Positions 1 to 6,863 are shown, counted from the stretch's first letter. The stretch: 12,074 nt of DNA from RGIG4608 sp045635885 (GCA_045635885.1 JAZTWO010000048.1:1-12074), one strand, 5' to 3'. Numbers and translations: made by a program. Notes: generated from the letters alone by a model not told the origin.

Positions 1-372
1 TCCAGCCCATGCCAATGGATCTAATGGGTTAATTACAACCTCTACAACACTTACTCCTAATGAAAACAAATCAAATACAGTTTCAATCCAATGCCCACTC
101 GGATCGCAGTAGTTTACAGGATCGTTGTAACAATAACAGTAGAGATTGAGACCGTTTACATTTTCGGGGTCAAGGTATGCAGTATCATCAGGGGAGATGA
201 ATCTTCTAAATTCAGGAGAGTAGTAACGTGCATTGAGGTAATAGAAGTTATTTTCAATATCGAGGTAATAGCCTCTATATCTAATTGGATTATCGTTTGC
301 GAGAGTGTCATTTGAGCTATATACTATAGTACAGTTGCCCCACGCATCGTAAACGTATTCGGCTACCTTTGT
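1..372 (-). pseudogene. Orphan Rhs C-terminal tip (core end plus start of a second, different toxin region), cut by the window edge
   Basis: Reading the minus strand from 372 down to 1 gives an open frame with no start codon. It begins TKVAEYVYDAWGN, matches the end of the Rhs core of the gene at 820-5250 almost residue for residue (NPIRYRGYYLD, LNARYYSPE, RRFISPDDT, NLYCYCNNDP), and reaches the core boundary DPSG at about 96-94. After that the sequence differs completely from the main gene: 31 residues containing FSLGVSVVEVVINPLDP, a hydrophobic pre-toxin-like stretch, before the window ends. The frame is continuous with the preceding immunity gene, whose TAA lies directly before it. No in-frame ATG, GTG or TTG was found near the start and no ribosome site, so it is probably a silent displaced tip that could be recombined onto the full-length gene. 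The toxin domain and its immunity gene would lie outside the window. Confidence 0.85.
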
Positions 373-765
373 TTATTCCACCAATAGTAAAATATCTTTT
401 GTTATATTATATAAGTCGAAATTTTTCCCTAATTTGTGTTTTATCACCGACAATGAATCGAAAATATTTTGAAGTAAAATCTCCTTTTTTTCTTTTATTG
501 AAGCACGGTCAAAAACCTCATAATCGATTTGCAAAGAAACGATAGCAACACGAGAAGTTACGAGAATTTTTCTCACTTCCTTCCATTTTCCTGAATCAAT
601 TTGATCACGTGGCGCAATTATAGGAGTAATGCCAATGTTGTCCAAAGAATCGGTATATTTTCCAAGATCAATGTTATGGGAAATTGCAGAGCACATTTGA
701 TATAGCTCATCAATTATACCATTATTAGAAGAGTAGTATGCTGGAGAATTTATGTTTAGTGCCAT
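373..765 (-). CDS. Probable immunity protein for the adjacent Rhs toxin
   Basis: This encodes a 130-residue soluble protein with no signal peptide or membrane segment. I do not recognise its immunity family with confidence. Visible features are an N-terminal ALNINSPAYYSSNNG segment, a conserved-looking GITPIIAPRDQ strand region, a central W (GKWKEVRK), a SLQIDY strand and a lysine-rich C-terminal helix. Its role is inferred from position: a small gene 54 bases after the end of an rhs toxin gene, on the same strand and followed by an orphan tip, is the standard place for the cognate inhibitor. It would act in the cytoplasm by binding the GIY-YIG-like tip. An ATG nine codons upstream (790-792) is possible, but the ATG at 763-765 is preceded by AGAGGTGATAGAT, a well-spaced ribosome site, so that start is preferred. 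It is probably co-transcribed with rhs, and no terminator is seen between them. Confidence 0.75.
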   Translation of the reverse strand: MALNINSPAYYSSNNGIIDELYQMCSAISHNIDLGKYTDSLDNIGITPIIAPRDQIDSGKWKEVRKILVTSRVAIVSLQIDYEVFDRASIKEKKEILLQNIFDSLSVIKHKLGKNFDLYNITKDILLLVE

Positions 766-819
766 ATCTATCACCTCTTTAATATAAATCATTGTGTATC
801 AAAAGCAAATAAGAGTACA

Positions 820-3800
820 TTACCATCCTCTTTTATTAAGAGGCGGATACTCTCCATATTTATAGTAATAATACTCGTTCATATCATGTTGCCATAAATG
901 AATATCTATTTTGGAACCGGTTACTAATATGTTCATTGTTGCATCATGTTGCGTCAAATATGTTTTGCTATATCGTGTGGATGGATTTATAGTTTCACCA
1001 AATTTTAGTATGTTATTTAGCGAATCTGTTAATGCATATCCGTAATTTGTTTTTGTCGAATTCAGAGAATTTCCGTGAACCTTTGTTGCGTTATTGGTGC
1101 CTGGATTTCCTTGAAACGTATTTATAGCCATCCCATCCGTAATAGTAACCGCGCCGGGAACTATAAAATAACTGGGGTTAGTCATAGCAGATGTAGTTCC
1201 AGAAGAATGATAACCACCAAGTTGCGCGTCGTAAGTTGCAGTATTGGTTCTTACAGTGTAAGTATAATATGCAGAGCCGGGACCATAATAACCACCACCA
1301 CAACCACTGTAATTATACATTTCATCGTCAAGGTCATATTCTCCGTCTAAGTATGTGGTATTCACGGTGCCTAATGGATCCACATACACAATGGGATCAT
1401 TATTGCAGTAACAGTAAAGATTGCAACCGTTTACATTTTTGGGATTGAGATAATAAGTATCGTCGGGGGATATAAATCTTCTCCATTCGGGGGAGTAGTA
1501 ACGTGCATTGAGGAAATACCAACCTGTTTCCTTATCAAGATAGTAACCTCTGTAACGAATCGGGTTAACGTCTGCAATGGTATAGTCGGTTGTGGCACTT
1601 GTTATACTGCAATTTCCATATGCATCATAACTATATTCAACCACTTTAGAGCCACTTGTATTGTAGATAGCAATAATATCGCCCTGAAGGTTGCGCTGGA
1701 AATAGTATGCGCCCTTATTAACACCGCCAGCGGTGTATACAAAGCCAATCTTTTTGTTGCCGTCGTACAAGTATTCAAGCCTTGTAGATGACTGAGTAAA
1801 GTTTGAATAGTTCTCTACGCAATATTCCGCAAGCAATCTTCCAGCGTGGTCATAGTAATAGTTCGTGCTACTGTCAGTTAAATACTCAACAATCACGTCA
1901 TCAAATCCACCACCGGGAGGGGGCTGAATTCTACTTGTATTGATATGTGTGAAAGATTTTTCTACTCTTTGACCGAGCGCATTATACTTGTAATTATAAG
2001 TATCTCTACCTGTAGCAATTGTTCCTGAAAGGATTTTTGTTAACTTACCGTTAGTCCAAGTAAGAGTTTTACCGTCATAGGAAGTGGGGCAACCAAGAGT
2101 ATTATACTGAATTGTCTTGCCGTTATATGAGGTTAATCTGTCGGGGTTATTAGTATCACCATAGGTGAACGATTTAGTGGTAGTGCTTCCGTTTGAATAA
2201 ACAGTTTTGGCACTCATAATATTACCAATTCCATTATACACGTATTGGATAGATTTGTCAAGAGAAACATTCTTTTCCTCTACAAGCTGACCGTAATTAT
2301 CATATGTGTACTGTGTAGTATCCCCGTTTGTTGAAACTGAAGACATTCTGCCCATATTATCGTAGGTGTAATCAATGGTACAAAGGGGTCTGCCGTTCAA
2401 GGTTTCAAGCAATCTTCTCGGCTTGCTCTTATCATAGGTGATATTCTTTGTAAATTCCGCGCCGTTGATTGTGTAGAATTTAGAAGAAACCCTGTTAAAG
2501 CTGTCAAAATCGTATCCTGTTTGTGCAATAGGCGAGGTTGCTCCGTTCAAGTAGTAGGAATATCTGTTAACCACATTATCTGCAAGTGGATTATCCACCG
2601 CTTTCTCGTAAAGAATTTCTGTCTTTACTGATTTGGAGCGTGACTTGTCATAGGTGCAAGTATCCGATATAAGACGGCCAATATCATCATAAGCAAATTC
2701 TTCTTCGCTTATAACCGTTCCTGAAGAATTATTTGTGCACTTCTTAACAAGCTGACTCTGATCGTTATAATGGAACTTTGATTTCTGATGGTTGGTAAGA
2801 TCCTCACTTGTGGCTAAAACTGCGGATTCATTTGCGCTCTTAACACTCAAATTGCCGTTTTCATCATACTCGGGCTTGATGTCATACACGTTTTCTACAA
2901 GATTATTCGTGTTTATCAATCTGCCGTATTTATCATAATCGGAATGCACGGAATAGAGGGCACCTGTATTTTGGGGATAATAGCAATCGTGCGTTGTGTC
3001 TGTATGTGCGTGTTGCTCAATAGTATTTGCACCTTTTTTAACGTACTCCAACTTGTTTTTATCATAAGTGAAGGTGTAATCAATACTATCATCGTTATCG
3101 CTATGAATTAAACCGGAGAGATTTCCGTTTGTGTAAGAAAAGTTCGTTTTTCTTGCGTTGGTATCAGCCGAAAACATTCTTGATAACAAAGCGCATTTGT
3201 CATCATCGTATTCATCCTTGATTACAGTACCGTTGGGCAGCGTTACTTCAGTGACTACTCCCCACGTATCATCTGTAGTATAGGATGTGACGTTTCCAAA
3301 ATCATCAATAGTGCTTTCAATTTTGGTAAGGGCATCATTGTAAACATATTGCTTTGTCATAACGTCAGCGCGCGTTACTTCGCTTGGACTAACGTTCTTG
3401 GGGGCAATAGTTTTCTTAGAAACCAAACCGCAGTTGCAAGATTCGTATTCGTAGTGAACACTTGCATCCTCAACAGTTGATAAAACGATATCAAGATTAT
3501 CGTTATGCACCTCTTCTTTATAAATTTCTCCGTTTATTGAGTTTTTGGTAACGAGATGGTAGTTATTGTTCTCGTCAAGGTAGAAATTGGTCTTTGTAAC
3601 GTATTCTTTACCGTTTGTATAGGTTCGTTTGCCTACTGCCAAGCTATTCACACTTACCGTGTGGATAATTCCTTCGTCGGTATATTTTATGCACAAATCA
3701 CCTGCACTCGCCACAGCTTTTTTATAATCATCATAAAAAATGATGTTTTTATGTGTGCCATACATTTGATTTATCTTGTATTGAAGAACGTCACGCATAG

Positions 3801-5250
3801 TAACAGTACCGCCGATTATGGTGCTTCCATTGAAAAATTGACAATCAGTTATGGGAGAAAGGATTTTAAGTGAATTACCGTTTGTATCTTCCAAAATAAG
3901 AACGTCACCTGTTCGCGCAATGTTATCAGTATTAGTAGGGGCTGAAAGGGAAATAGGTTGACAAGTAAGTCTAAGATCTTTGGTTTCGACATTATCAATA
4001 CAAATATACATAGTTGTGGGATCCCAAGAAAATGCTGTGGAGAAGTATGTCCATTCACCTTCGGGCATTTTGGACAAATGCAAAGTAATACCATTATTAG
4101 CATTGTTGTTTTCTGCCACTCTTATTTCAAACGTATCAGAATTATTTTCTTGCATTGTTTTAATCCAGCCCGAAAGAATGTATATTTTTTCGTATGCACT
4201 CAATGAAGATAAATCCAATACTGAATTTGTATTAATTGAAAAACCGTCCCAATAATTTTGAATGCCGTTGGTAGAAACGTCACTGCTATTATTCAAAACG
4301 TTGTTGATCTGAACGGTGCCACAGTATCGATCATATAAAAAGCCATCGTTATCAAGACCTATTTCGTAGAAATAAAGCAATTCCTCGTCCTTGAAATGGA
4401 CTCTTTTTTTAACTCCTTTTTTGTTCGTTACGTCCAATACTGTAATCTTATTATTTTCAAAACACAAAAATTCATAAATAACGGTATCAAGGGTTTCATA
4501 ACCGAGTTCTTTCAAAAAAGTCATTGATGAATCTTCTTCAGTGCAAGTTATTCTGTTAGAAATATTAGAATATTCTCCGTCCCTGCTTGCAGAATACACT
4601 ACCAAGTTATTATTGAAAGTGTCAAAATGAAAGTCAACACCGGAAAAATGCTTAATCGTAAGATGATTATCATTATTATTTACAATCTCAATCATTTTTT
4701 CTGCATAAACGATTGAAACAAGTTTGTTTGAAGTGCTATAACCAAAGCTTATGGTCTTTGTACCTCTATAAGTGATTGAAATCAACTTGCCGTTTTCATA
4801 TTCATAAGTTAAAAACGGAGTTTCCTTATCATATTTGGTGTAAGCGCCAATAATATTACCGTCATTGTTAAATGTTTCTTTGCTGAAATCGGGATATTCA
4901 ATCTCATATCCGAACGGAGTAGTTCTTAGTATGCGTTGCGTTTTATCATCAAACGTATAAACACCGCAAGTGTAAGTTACATCAATAAGTTTGCCGTTGC
5001 TTTCCTCAAATTTTACAGGCTCGCCATCTTCTTTGATGATACGCTTCTGCATATTAAGCTTGAAACCATCCGCAATATTAAAAGTGTTGTCCTGCGCTTC
5101 TTTCTTATCGCTATTAAACACAAGCGACAAATTAACAGTGTGCTGCACATCACCAAAAGAGAGAAGGGGTAGCTCGTGAATATAGTTGGCATAGGGCAAA
5201 TCGAGCTTTATTTGACCTACGTCGTATTTTTTAACATAATTATTTGACAT
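820..5250 (-). CDS. Rhs/YD-repeat polymorphic toxin with C-terminal GIY-YIG/URI-like nuclease domain
   Basis: The protein has 1476 residues. The N-terminus (LPYANYIHELPLLSFGD, about 18-34) looks like the opening of an Rhs shell, with no signal peptide. A beta-rich, Asn-rich region near 310-440 resembles a carbohydrate-binding sandwich; this is a guess from composition. YD repeats (for example TIDYTYDNMGRMSS, TQYTYDNYGQLVEEKN) run from about 610 to 1200. The core closes with NPIRYRGYYLD and LNARYYSPE and ends at DPLG (1291-1294). After a Tyr/Gly/Thr-rich linker, the last 85 residues have a GIY-YIG-like pattern: YGY 1403-1405, KFG 1416-1418, Arg1426, a candidate catalytic Glu1459 and Asn1472 in PPLNK. 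Rhs shells typically enclose a releasable toxic tip, here inferred to cut DNA or RNA. The start is supported by AAAAAGGAGGC seven bases upstream. No secretion partner is in the window. Rhs identity is certain; the tip assignment is about 65 percent. Confidence 0.95.
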   Translation of the reverse strand: MSNNYVKKYDVGQIKLDLPYANYIHELPLLSFGDVQHTVNLSLVFNSDKKEAQDNTFNIADGFKLNMQKRIIKEDGEPVKFEESNGKLIDVTYTCGVYTFDDKTQRILRTTPFGYEIEYPDFSKETFNNDGNIIGAYTKYDKETPFLTYEYENGKLISITYRGTKTISFGYSTSNKLVSIVYAEKMIEIVNNNDNHLTIKHFSGVDFHFDTFNNNLVVYSASRDGEYSNISNRITCTEEDSSMTFLKELGYETLDTVIYEFLCFENNKITVLDVTNKKGVKKRVHFKDEELLYFYEIGLDNDGFLYDRYCGTVQINNVLNNSSDVSTNGIQNYWDGFSINTNSVLDLSSLSAYEKIYILSGWIKTMQENNSDTFEIRVAENNNANNGITLHLSKMPEGEWTYFSTAFSWDPTTMYICIDNVETKDLRLTCQPISLSAPTNTDNIARTGDVLILEDTNGNSLKILSPITDCQFFNGSTIIGGTVTMRDVLQYKINQMYGTHKNIIFYDDYKKAVASAGDLCIKYTDEGIIHTVSVNSLAVGKRTYTNGKEYVTKTNFYLDENNNYHLVTKNSINGEIYKEEVHNDNLDIVLSTVEDASVHYEYESCNCGLVSKKTIAPKNVSPSEVTRADVMTKQYVYNDALTKIESTIDDFGNVTSYTTDDTWGVVTEVTLPNGTVIKDEYDDDKCALLSRMFSADTNARKTNFSYTNGNLSGLIHSDNDDSIDYTFTYDKNKLEYVKKGANTIEQHAHTDTTHDCYYPQNTGALYSVHSDYDKYGRLINTNNLVENVYDIKPEYDENGNLSVKSANESAVLATSEDLTNHQKSKFHYNDQSQLVKKCTNNSSGTVISEEEFAYDDIGRLISDTCTYDKSRSKSVKTEILYEKAVDNPLADNVVNRYSYYLNGATSPIAQTGYDFDSFNRVSSKFYTINGAEFTKNITYDKSKPRRLLETLNGRPLCTIDYTYDNMGRMSSVSTNGDTTQYTYDNYGQLVEEKNVSLDKSIQYVYNGIGNIMSAKTVYSNGSTTTKSFTYGDTNNPDRLTSYNGKTIQYNTLGCPTSYDGKTLTWTNGKLTKILSGTIATGRDTYNYKYNALGQRVEKSFTHINTSRIQPPPGGGFDDVIVEYLTDSSTNYYYDHAGRLLAEYCVENYSNFTQSSTRLEYLYDGNKKIGFVYTAGGVNKGAYYFQRNLQGDIIAIYNTSGSKVVEYSYDAYGNCSITSATTDYTIADVNPIRYRGYYLDKETGWYFLNARYYSPEWRRFISPDDTYYLNPKNVNGCNLYCYCNNDPIVYVDPLGTVNTTYLDGEYDLDDEMYNYSGCGGGYYGPGSAYYTYTVRTNTATYDAQLGGYHSSGTTSAMTNPSYFIVPGAVTITDGMAINTFQGNPGTNNATKVHGNSLNSTKTNYGYALTDSLNNILKFGETINPSTRYSKTYLTQHDATMNILVTGSKIDIHLWQHDMNEYYYYKYGEYPPLNKRGW

Positions 5251-5309
5251 GTTTTAAGCCTCCTTTTTATTATTTTGTTGTCTTATTATGTTTTGCACGT
5301 TATTTGAGT

Positions 5310-5350
5310 AAGAGCGTATTGTCCGTGCCAAGCAATCGCTCTTTTTTATT
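5310..5350 (+). terminator. Hairpin with T-tract in the rhs leader; terminator only when read on the plus strand
   Basis: AAGAGCG (5310-5316) pairs with CGCTCTT (5337-5343). After a single bulged T, ATTG (5318-5321) pairs with CAAT (5333-5336). A run of six Ts follows on the plus strand. Read in the rhs direction, the same hairpin sits in the 5' leader without a good T-tract, so it should not terminate rhs. No plus-strand gene precedes it. It may block antisense transcription coming out of the rhs region, or act as a leader structure. Confidence 0.5.
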
Positions 5351-5357
5351 CAATCAT
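5346..5357 (-). other. Three-codon leader mini-ORF (Met-Ile-Glu-stop) in the rhs transcript
   Basis: On the minus strand, AAGGAGG (5372-5366) is a near-perfect ribosome site lying 8 bases before ATG ATT GAA TAA. It falls within about 20 bases of the predicted rhs transcription start and just ahead of the leader hairpin. The real rhs start, with its own ribosome site, is about 95 bases further on. Ribosomes probably load here. Whether this regulates anything is unknown. Confidence 0.4.
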
Positions 5358-5381
5358 AGTAACCACCTCCTTGTGACACTG

Positions 5382-5440
5382 ATTATATACTACAAAAAGA
5401 TGCCAAAAGGTGACAAAAGATGCCACAAGATGCCAAATTT
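5382..5440 (-). promoter_or_regulatory. Iteron-type promoter/operator reading toward rhs
   Basis: On the minus strand there is a TATAAT -10 box (5387-5382). It is preceded by exactly 13 bases and then four units at 10-base period whose cores are TGGCA, TGTCA, TGGCA and TGGCA (plus-strand positions 5401, 5411, 5421 and 5431). The hexamer at 17-base spacing is CCTTTT, nothing like TTGACA, so an activator bound to the repeats on one face of the helix is the likely replacement for -35 contacts. The predicted start of transcription is near 5375, about 125 bases before the rhs ATG. The same layout occurs at 6351-6408 facing the phage operon. Confidence 0.7.
5401..5435 (-). repeat. Four direct 10-base repeats (TTTTGGCATC type), left array
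   Basis: On the plus strand the units read TGCCAAAAGG, TGACAAAAGA, TGCCACAAGA and TGCCAAATTT, starting at 5401, 5411, 5421 and 5431. The spacing is exactly one helical turn. One unit has TGACA instead of TGCCA. The array is an inverted partner of the one at 6355-6389. Confidence 0.85.
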
Positions 5441-5571
5441 TGAAAAGATCTGAAAAGCTAAAAGGAGAGGGTTGAGCAATGTGAGTTGATATGAAGATAA
5501 AACTGCTGGCGCTTTGGCGCTCCTTTTATTAAACTCCTTTATTAAAATGGTTGGGAGAATTAAAATTTATA
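5441..5571 (+). other. Gene-free spacer between the rhs promoter and the HD-gene promoter
   Basis: No protein gene is supported here. It holds a strong ribosome-site-like AAAGGAGAGG (5461-5470) followed by ATG TGA (5479-5484), a start codon directly followed by a stop. After it comes a 13-codon frame from ATG 5491 (MKIKLLALWRSFY, stop 5530-5532) that lacks a well-placed ribosome site. The short repeat GGCGCTTTGGCGC near 5509-5521 could form a weak 4-base-pair hairpin. No promoter is visible directly upstream of these, so they are noted only as possible small translated sites. Confidence 0.3.
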
Positions 5572-5600
5572 TTGATTTTGGGGTTATTTCGTGGTATAAT
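5572..5600 (+). promoter_or_regulatory. Sigma-A-type promoter of the HD-domain gene
   Basis: TTGATT (5572-5577), a 17-base spacer and TATAAT (5595-5600) match a housekeeping promoter, and TGG just before the -10 box makes it an extended -10. The predicted start near 5607 leaves a leader of about 24 bases before ATG 5631. This rules out the longer frame that opens upstream of the promoter. Confidence 0.85.
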
Positions 5601-5630
5601 TATTTTAATGAATATTTTAGCGAGGTTTTT

Positions 5631-6227
5631 ATGGGAATTCTTGAAAACAAACAGAGATTTATTGAGATTTACAAGGCGAACATCAAGAGGGACGGGGCGG
5701 ACAAGTTGCTCGATTACCTTTGCTCGTCCGATTTCTTTACTGCTCCTGCTTCGACTCGATTCCACGGTTCTTATCCCGGTGGACTTTGCGAGCATAGCTT
5801 GAACGTTTATGATTGTCTTGTTGACATTATGAATCGTCCTCGTATGAAAGAGGTTTATGGGGTGGATTACTATTCTGACGAGAGTATTGCCATTGTTTCA
5901 CTTCTTCATGACCTTTGTAAAGTGGATTTCTATGTTGAAAGTACTCGAAACGTTAAAGAAAACGGTGTGTGGAAGAGTGTTCCGTTCTACACAATTGATG
6001 ACAAGCTCCCCTATGGTCACGGAGAGAAGAGTGTTTATATTGTTTCTGGTTTTATGAGATTGACTCGTGACGAGGCGTTTGCTATTCGTTATCACATGGG
6101 ATTTTCGGATGTGACTCCGCAGGAGATGAACAATGTGAGCAAGGCGTTTGAAATGTTCCCGATTGCGTTTGCGGTGAGCGTTGCCGACATGGAAGCTTCT
6201 TATTTCCTTGAAGACAAGGGCGAATAA
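5631..6227 (+). CDS. HD-domain hydrolase (metal-dependent phosphohydrolase superfamily)
   Basis: This is a 198-residue cytoplasmic protein carrying the ordered metal ligands of the HD superfamily: His55 (GGLCEHSLNVY), the His93-Asp94 pair in SLLHDLCKVDF, His130 (YGHGEKS), His155 (IRYHMG) and Asp186 (SVADMEAS). The HDLCK motif and downstream GHGEKS resemble nucleic-acid or nucleotide phosphodiesterases of the HD class. The substrate cannot be told. The frame is open back to about 5514, but a consensus promoter at 5572-5600 makes the ATG at 5631 the realistic start, with a weak AGCGAGG ribosome site five bases before it. The gene is a single-gene transcription unit ending at its own terminator (6241-6273). 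It lies between the two outward-facing iteron promoters, so it is not part of the rhs transcript, and its terminator separates it from the phage operon. It could be a host gene, or an early gene of the same element. Confidence 0.9.
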   Translation: MGILENKQRFIEIYKANIKRDGADKLLDYLCSSDFFTAPASTRFHGSYPGGLCEHSLNVYDCLVDIMNRPRMKEVYGVDYYSDESIAIVSLLHDLCKVDFYVESTRNVKENGVWKSVPFYTIDDKLPYGHGEKSVYIVSGFMRLTRDEAFAIRYHMGFSDVTPQEMNNVSKAFEMFPIAFAVSVADMEASYFLEDKGE

Positions 6228-6240
6228 TATAATGATGATT

Positions 6241-6273
6241 AAAGCATCAACCGATTAGGTTGGTGCTTTTTTT
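6241..6273 (+). terminator. Rho-independent terminator after the HD-domain gene
   Basis: AAAGCATCAACC (6241-6252) pairs with GGTTGGTGCTTT (6258-6269) with one T-G wobble and a GATTA loop, followed by a run of Ts to 6273. It lies 14 bases after the HD-gene stop codon. Confidence 0.93.
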
Positions 6274-6350
6274 GTTGCTTGGAAGGGGTGAGTGAACGTT
6301 TTTACCTCTTTTTTTCTTGAAAAAATATAATTTTTTGAAATTTTTTATCA

Positions 6351-6408
6351 AATTTGGCACGTTGTGGCATCTTTTGGCATCTTTTGGCACTATTTGATGC
6401 GTTATAAT
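6351..6408 (+). promoter_or_regulatory. Iteron-type promoter/operator reading into the phage head operon
   Basis: TATAAT (6403-6408) is preceded by 13 bases and then four TGGCA cores starting at 6355, 6365, 6375 and 6385, exactly 10 bases apart. At 17-base spacing the -35 position reads TCTTTT, so it lacks a sigma-A -35 box. The individual units match the rhs-side array position by position: in both the most distal is ATTTGGCA and the second is TTGTGGCATC. ATGCGTT is also repeated either side of the -10 box at 9-base period. The predicted start is near 6415. Activation by a late-gene or element-specific regulator is inferred. Confidence 0.72.
6355..6389 (+). repeat. Four direct 10-base repeats (TTTTGGCATC type), right array
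   Basis: TGGCA cores lie at 6355, 6365, 6375 and 6385, separated by CGTTG/TCTTT-type linkers. The array faces opposite to the one at 5401-5435, so the two form a long imperfect inverted repeat around the HD-domain gene. Confidence 0.88.
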
Positions 6409-6518
6409 GCGTTCACACGGATGTGATGAAAGGGGGACTGATAAGATGAAAAGATAAGGAGAGAGCAAAACGAAAAAATCCTGTACTTGAGCTTAAAAGA
6501 TATTGTAAAAAGGGAGAA

Positions 6519-6863
6519 TTGATATCTTTGGCTGAAGAGTACATCAAAGAGTGCAAGGAGTGCTCGCAGGTGGCAGGGAAAAAGGGTGCTGAGCGATTTC
6601 CAAACGTTGCCGGCTTTGCAAGAAAGCTTGGGGTTGGAGTTGCAACCCTGAAGAAGATCGAAGCTGCGTGGCCCGATCAATATGAATTATTGCTTGCGCT
6701 TTTTGAGGATGAGGCATTAAATTCTGACAAGTCTGCAACATTGATTAACATTTATATGAAGGAGCATCTTGGTTTCGGAGAGAAAAAAGAGGGTGATGCC
6801 ATTCTTCCTATAGGTGACATCAAGCTCATTTTTGAGCATGACATTCAAGAGGACGGAAAATGA
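6519..6863 (+). CDS. Phage terminase small subunit (apparent frameshift near the original start)
   Basis: From TTG 6519 the frame encodes 114 residues. A predicted helix-turn-helix lies in FPNVAGFARKLGVGVATLKK, followed by EDEALNSDKSATLINIYMKE and a C-terminal LGFGEKK segment, as in small terminases that recognise phage DNA and recruit the large subunit. Protein-like sequence continues upstream in the same frame to 6450 (KDKERAKRKNPVLELKRYC), but no start codon opens it. The only ATG, at 6446 behind AAAGGGGG, is one base out of frame and reads Met-Lys-Arg-stop. One A fewer in the AAAA after that ATG would give a normal 138-residue protein. The TTG at 6519 has AGGGAG only two bases upstream; TTG 6528 is better spaced. 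The stop overlaps the terL start (ATGA). The small-terminase call rests on fold and position. Confidence 0.8.
   Translation: MISLAEEYIKECKECSQVAGKKGAERFPNVAGFARKLGVGVATLKKIEAAWPDQYELLLALFEDEALNSDKSATLINIYMKEHLGFGEKKEGDAILPIGDIKLIFEHDIQEDGK

Noticed and set aside
1075..1448. Plus-strand frames, including one rich in His and Asn
   Set aside because: They are antisense to the Tyr/Gly-rich linker and core end of rhs, and have no ribosome site or promoter.
3556..4255. Several plus- and minus-strand frames of 80-105 codons inside rhs
   Set aside because: All overlap the clearly coding rhs frame and show no domain or translation signal.
5514..5630. An N-terminal extension of the HD protein from ATG 5514
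   Set aside because: A consensus promoter (5572-5600) lies inside this stretch, so its start would not be on the transcript, and the extension adds no recognisable motif.
5401..6389. The two 10-base repeat arrays as CRISPR, a plasmid iteron origin, or transposon ends
   Set aside because: Units are far too short and have no spacers for CRISPR. There is no Rep protein and no transposase. Fixed 13-base spacing to TATAAT in both copies fits promoters better.
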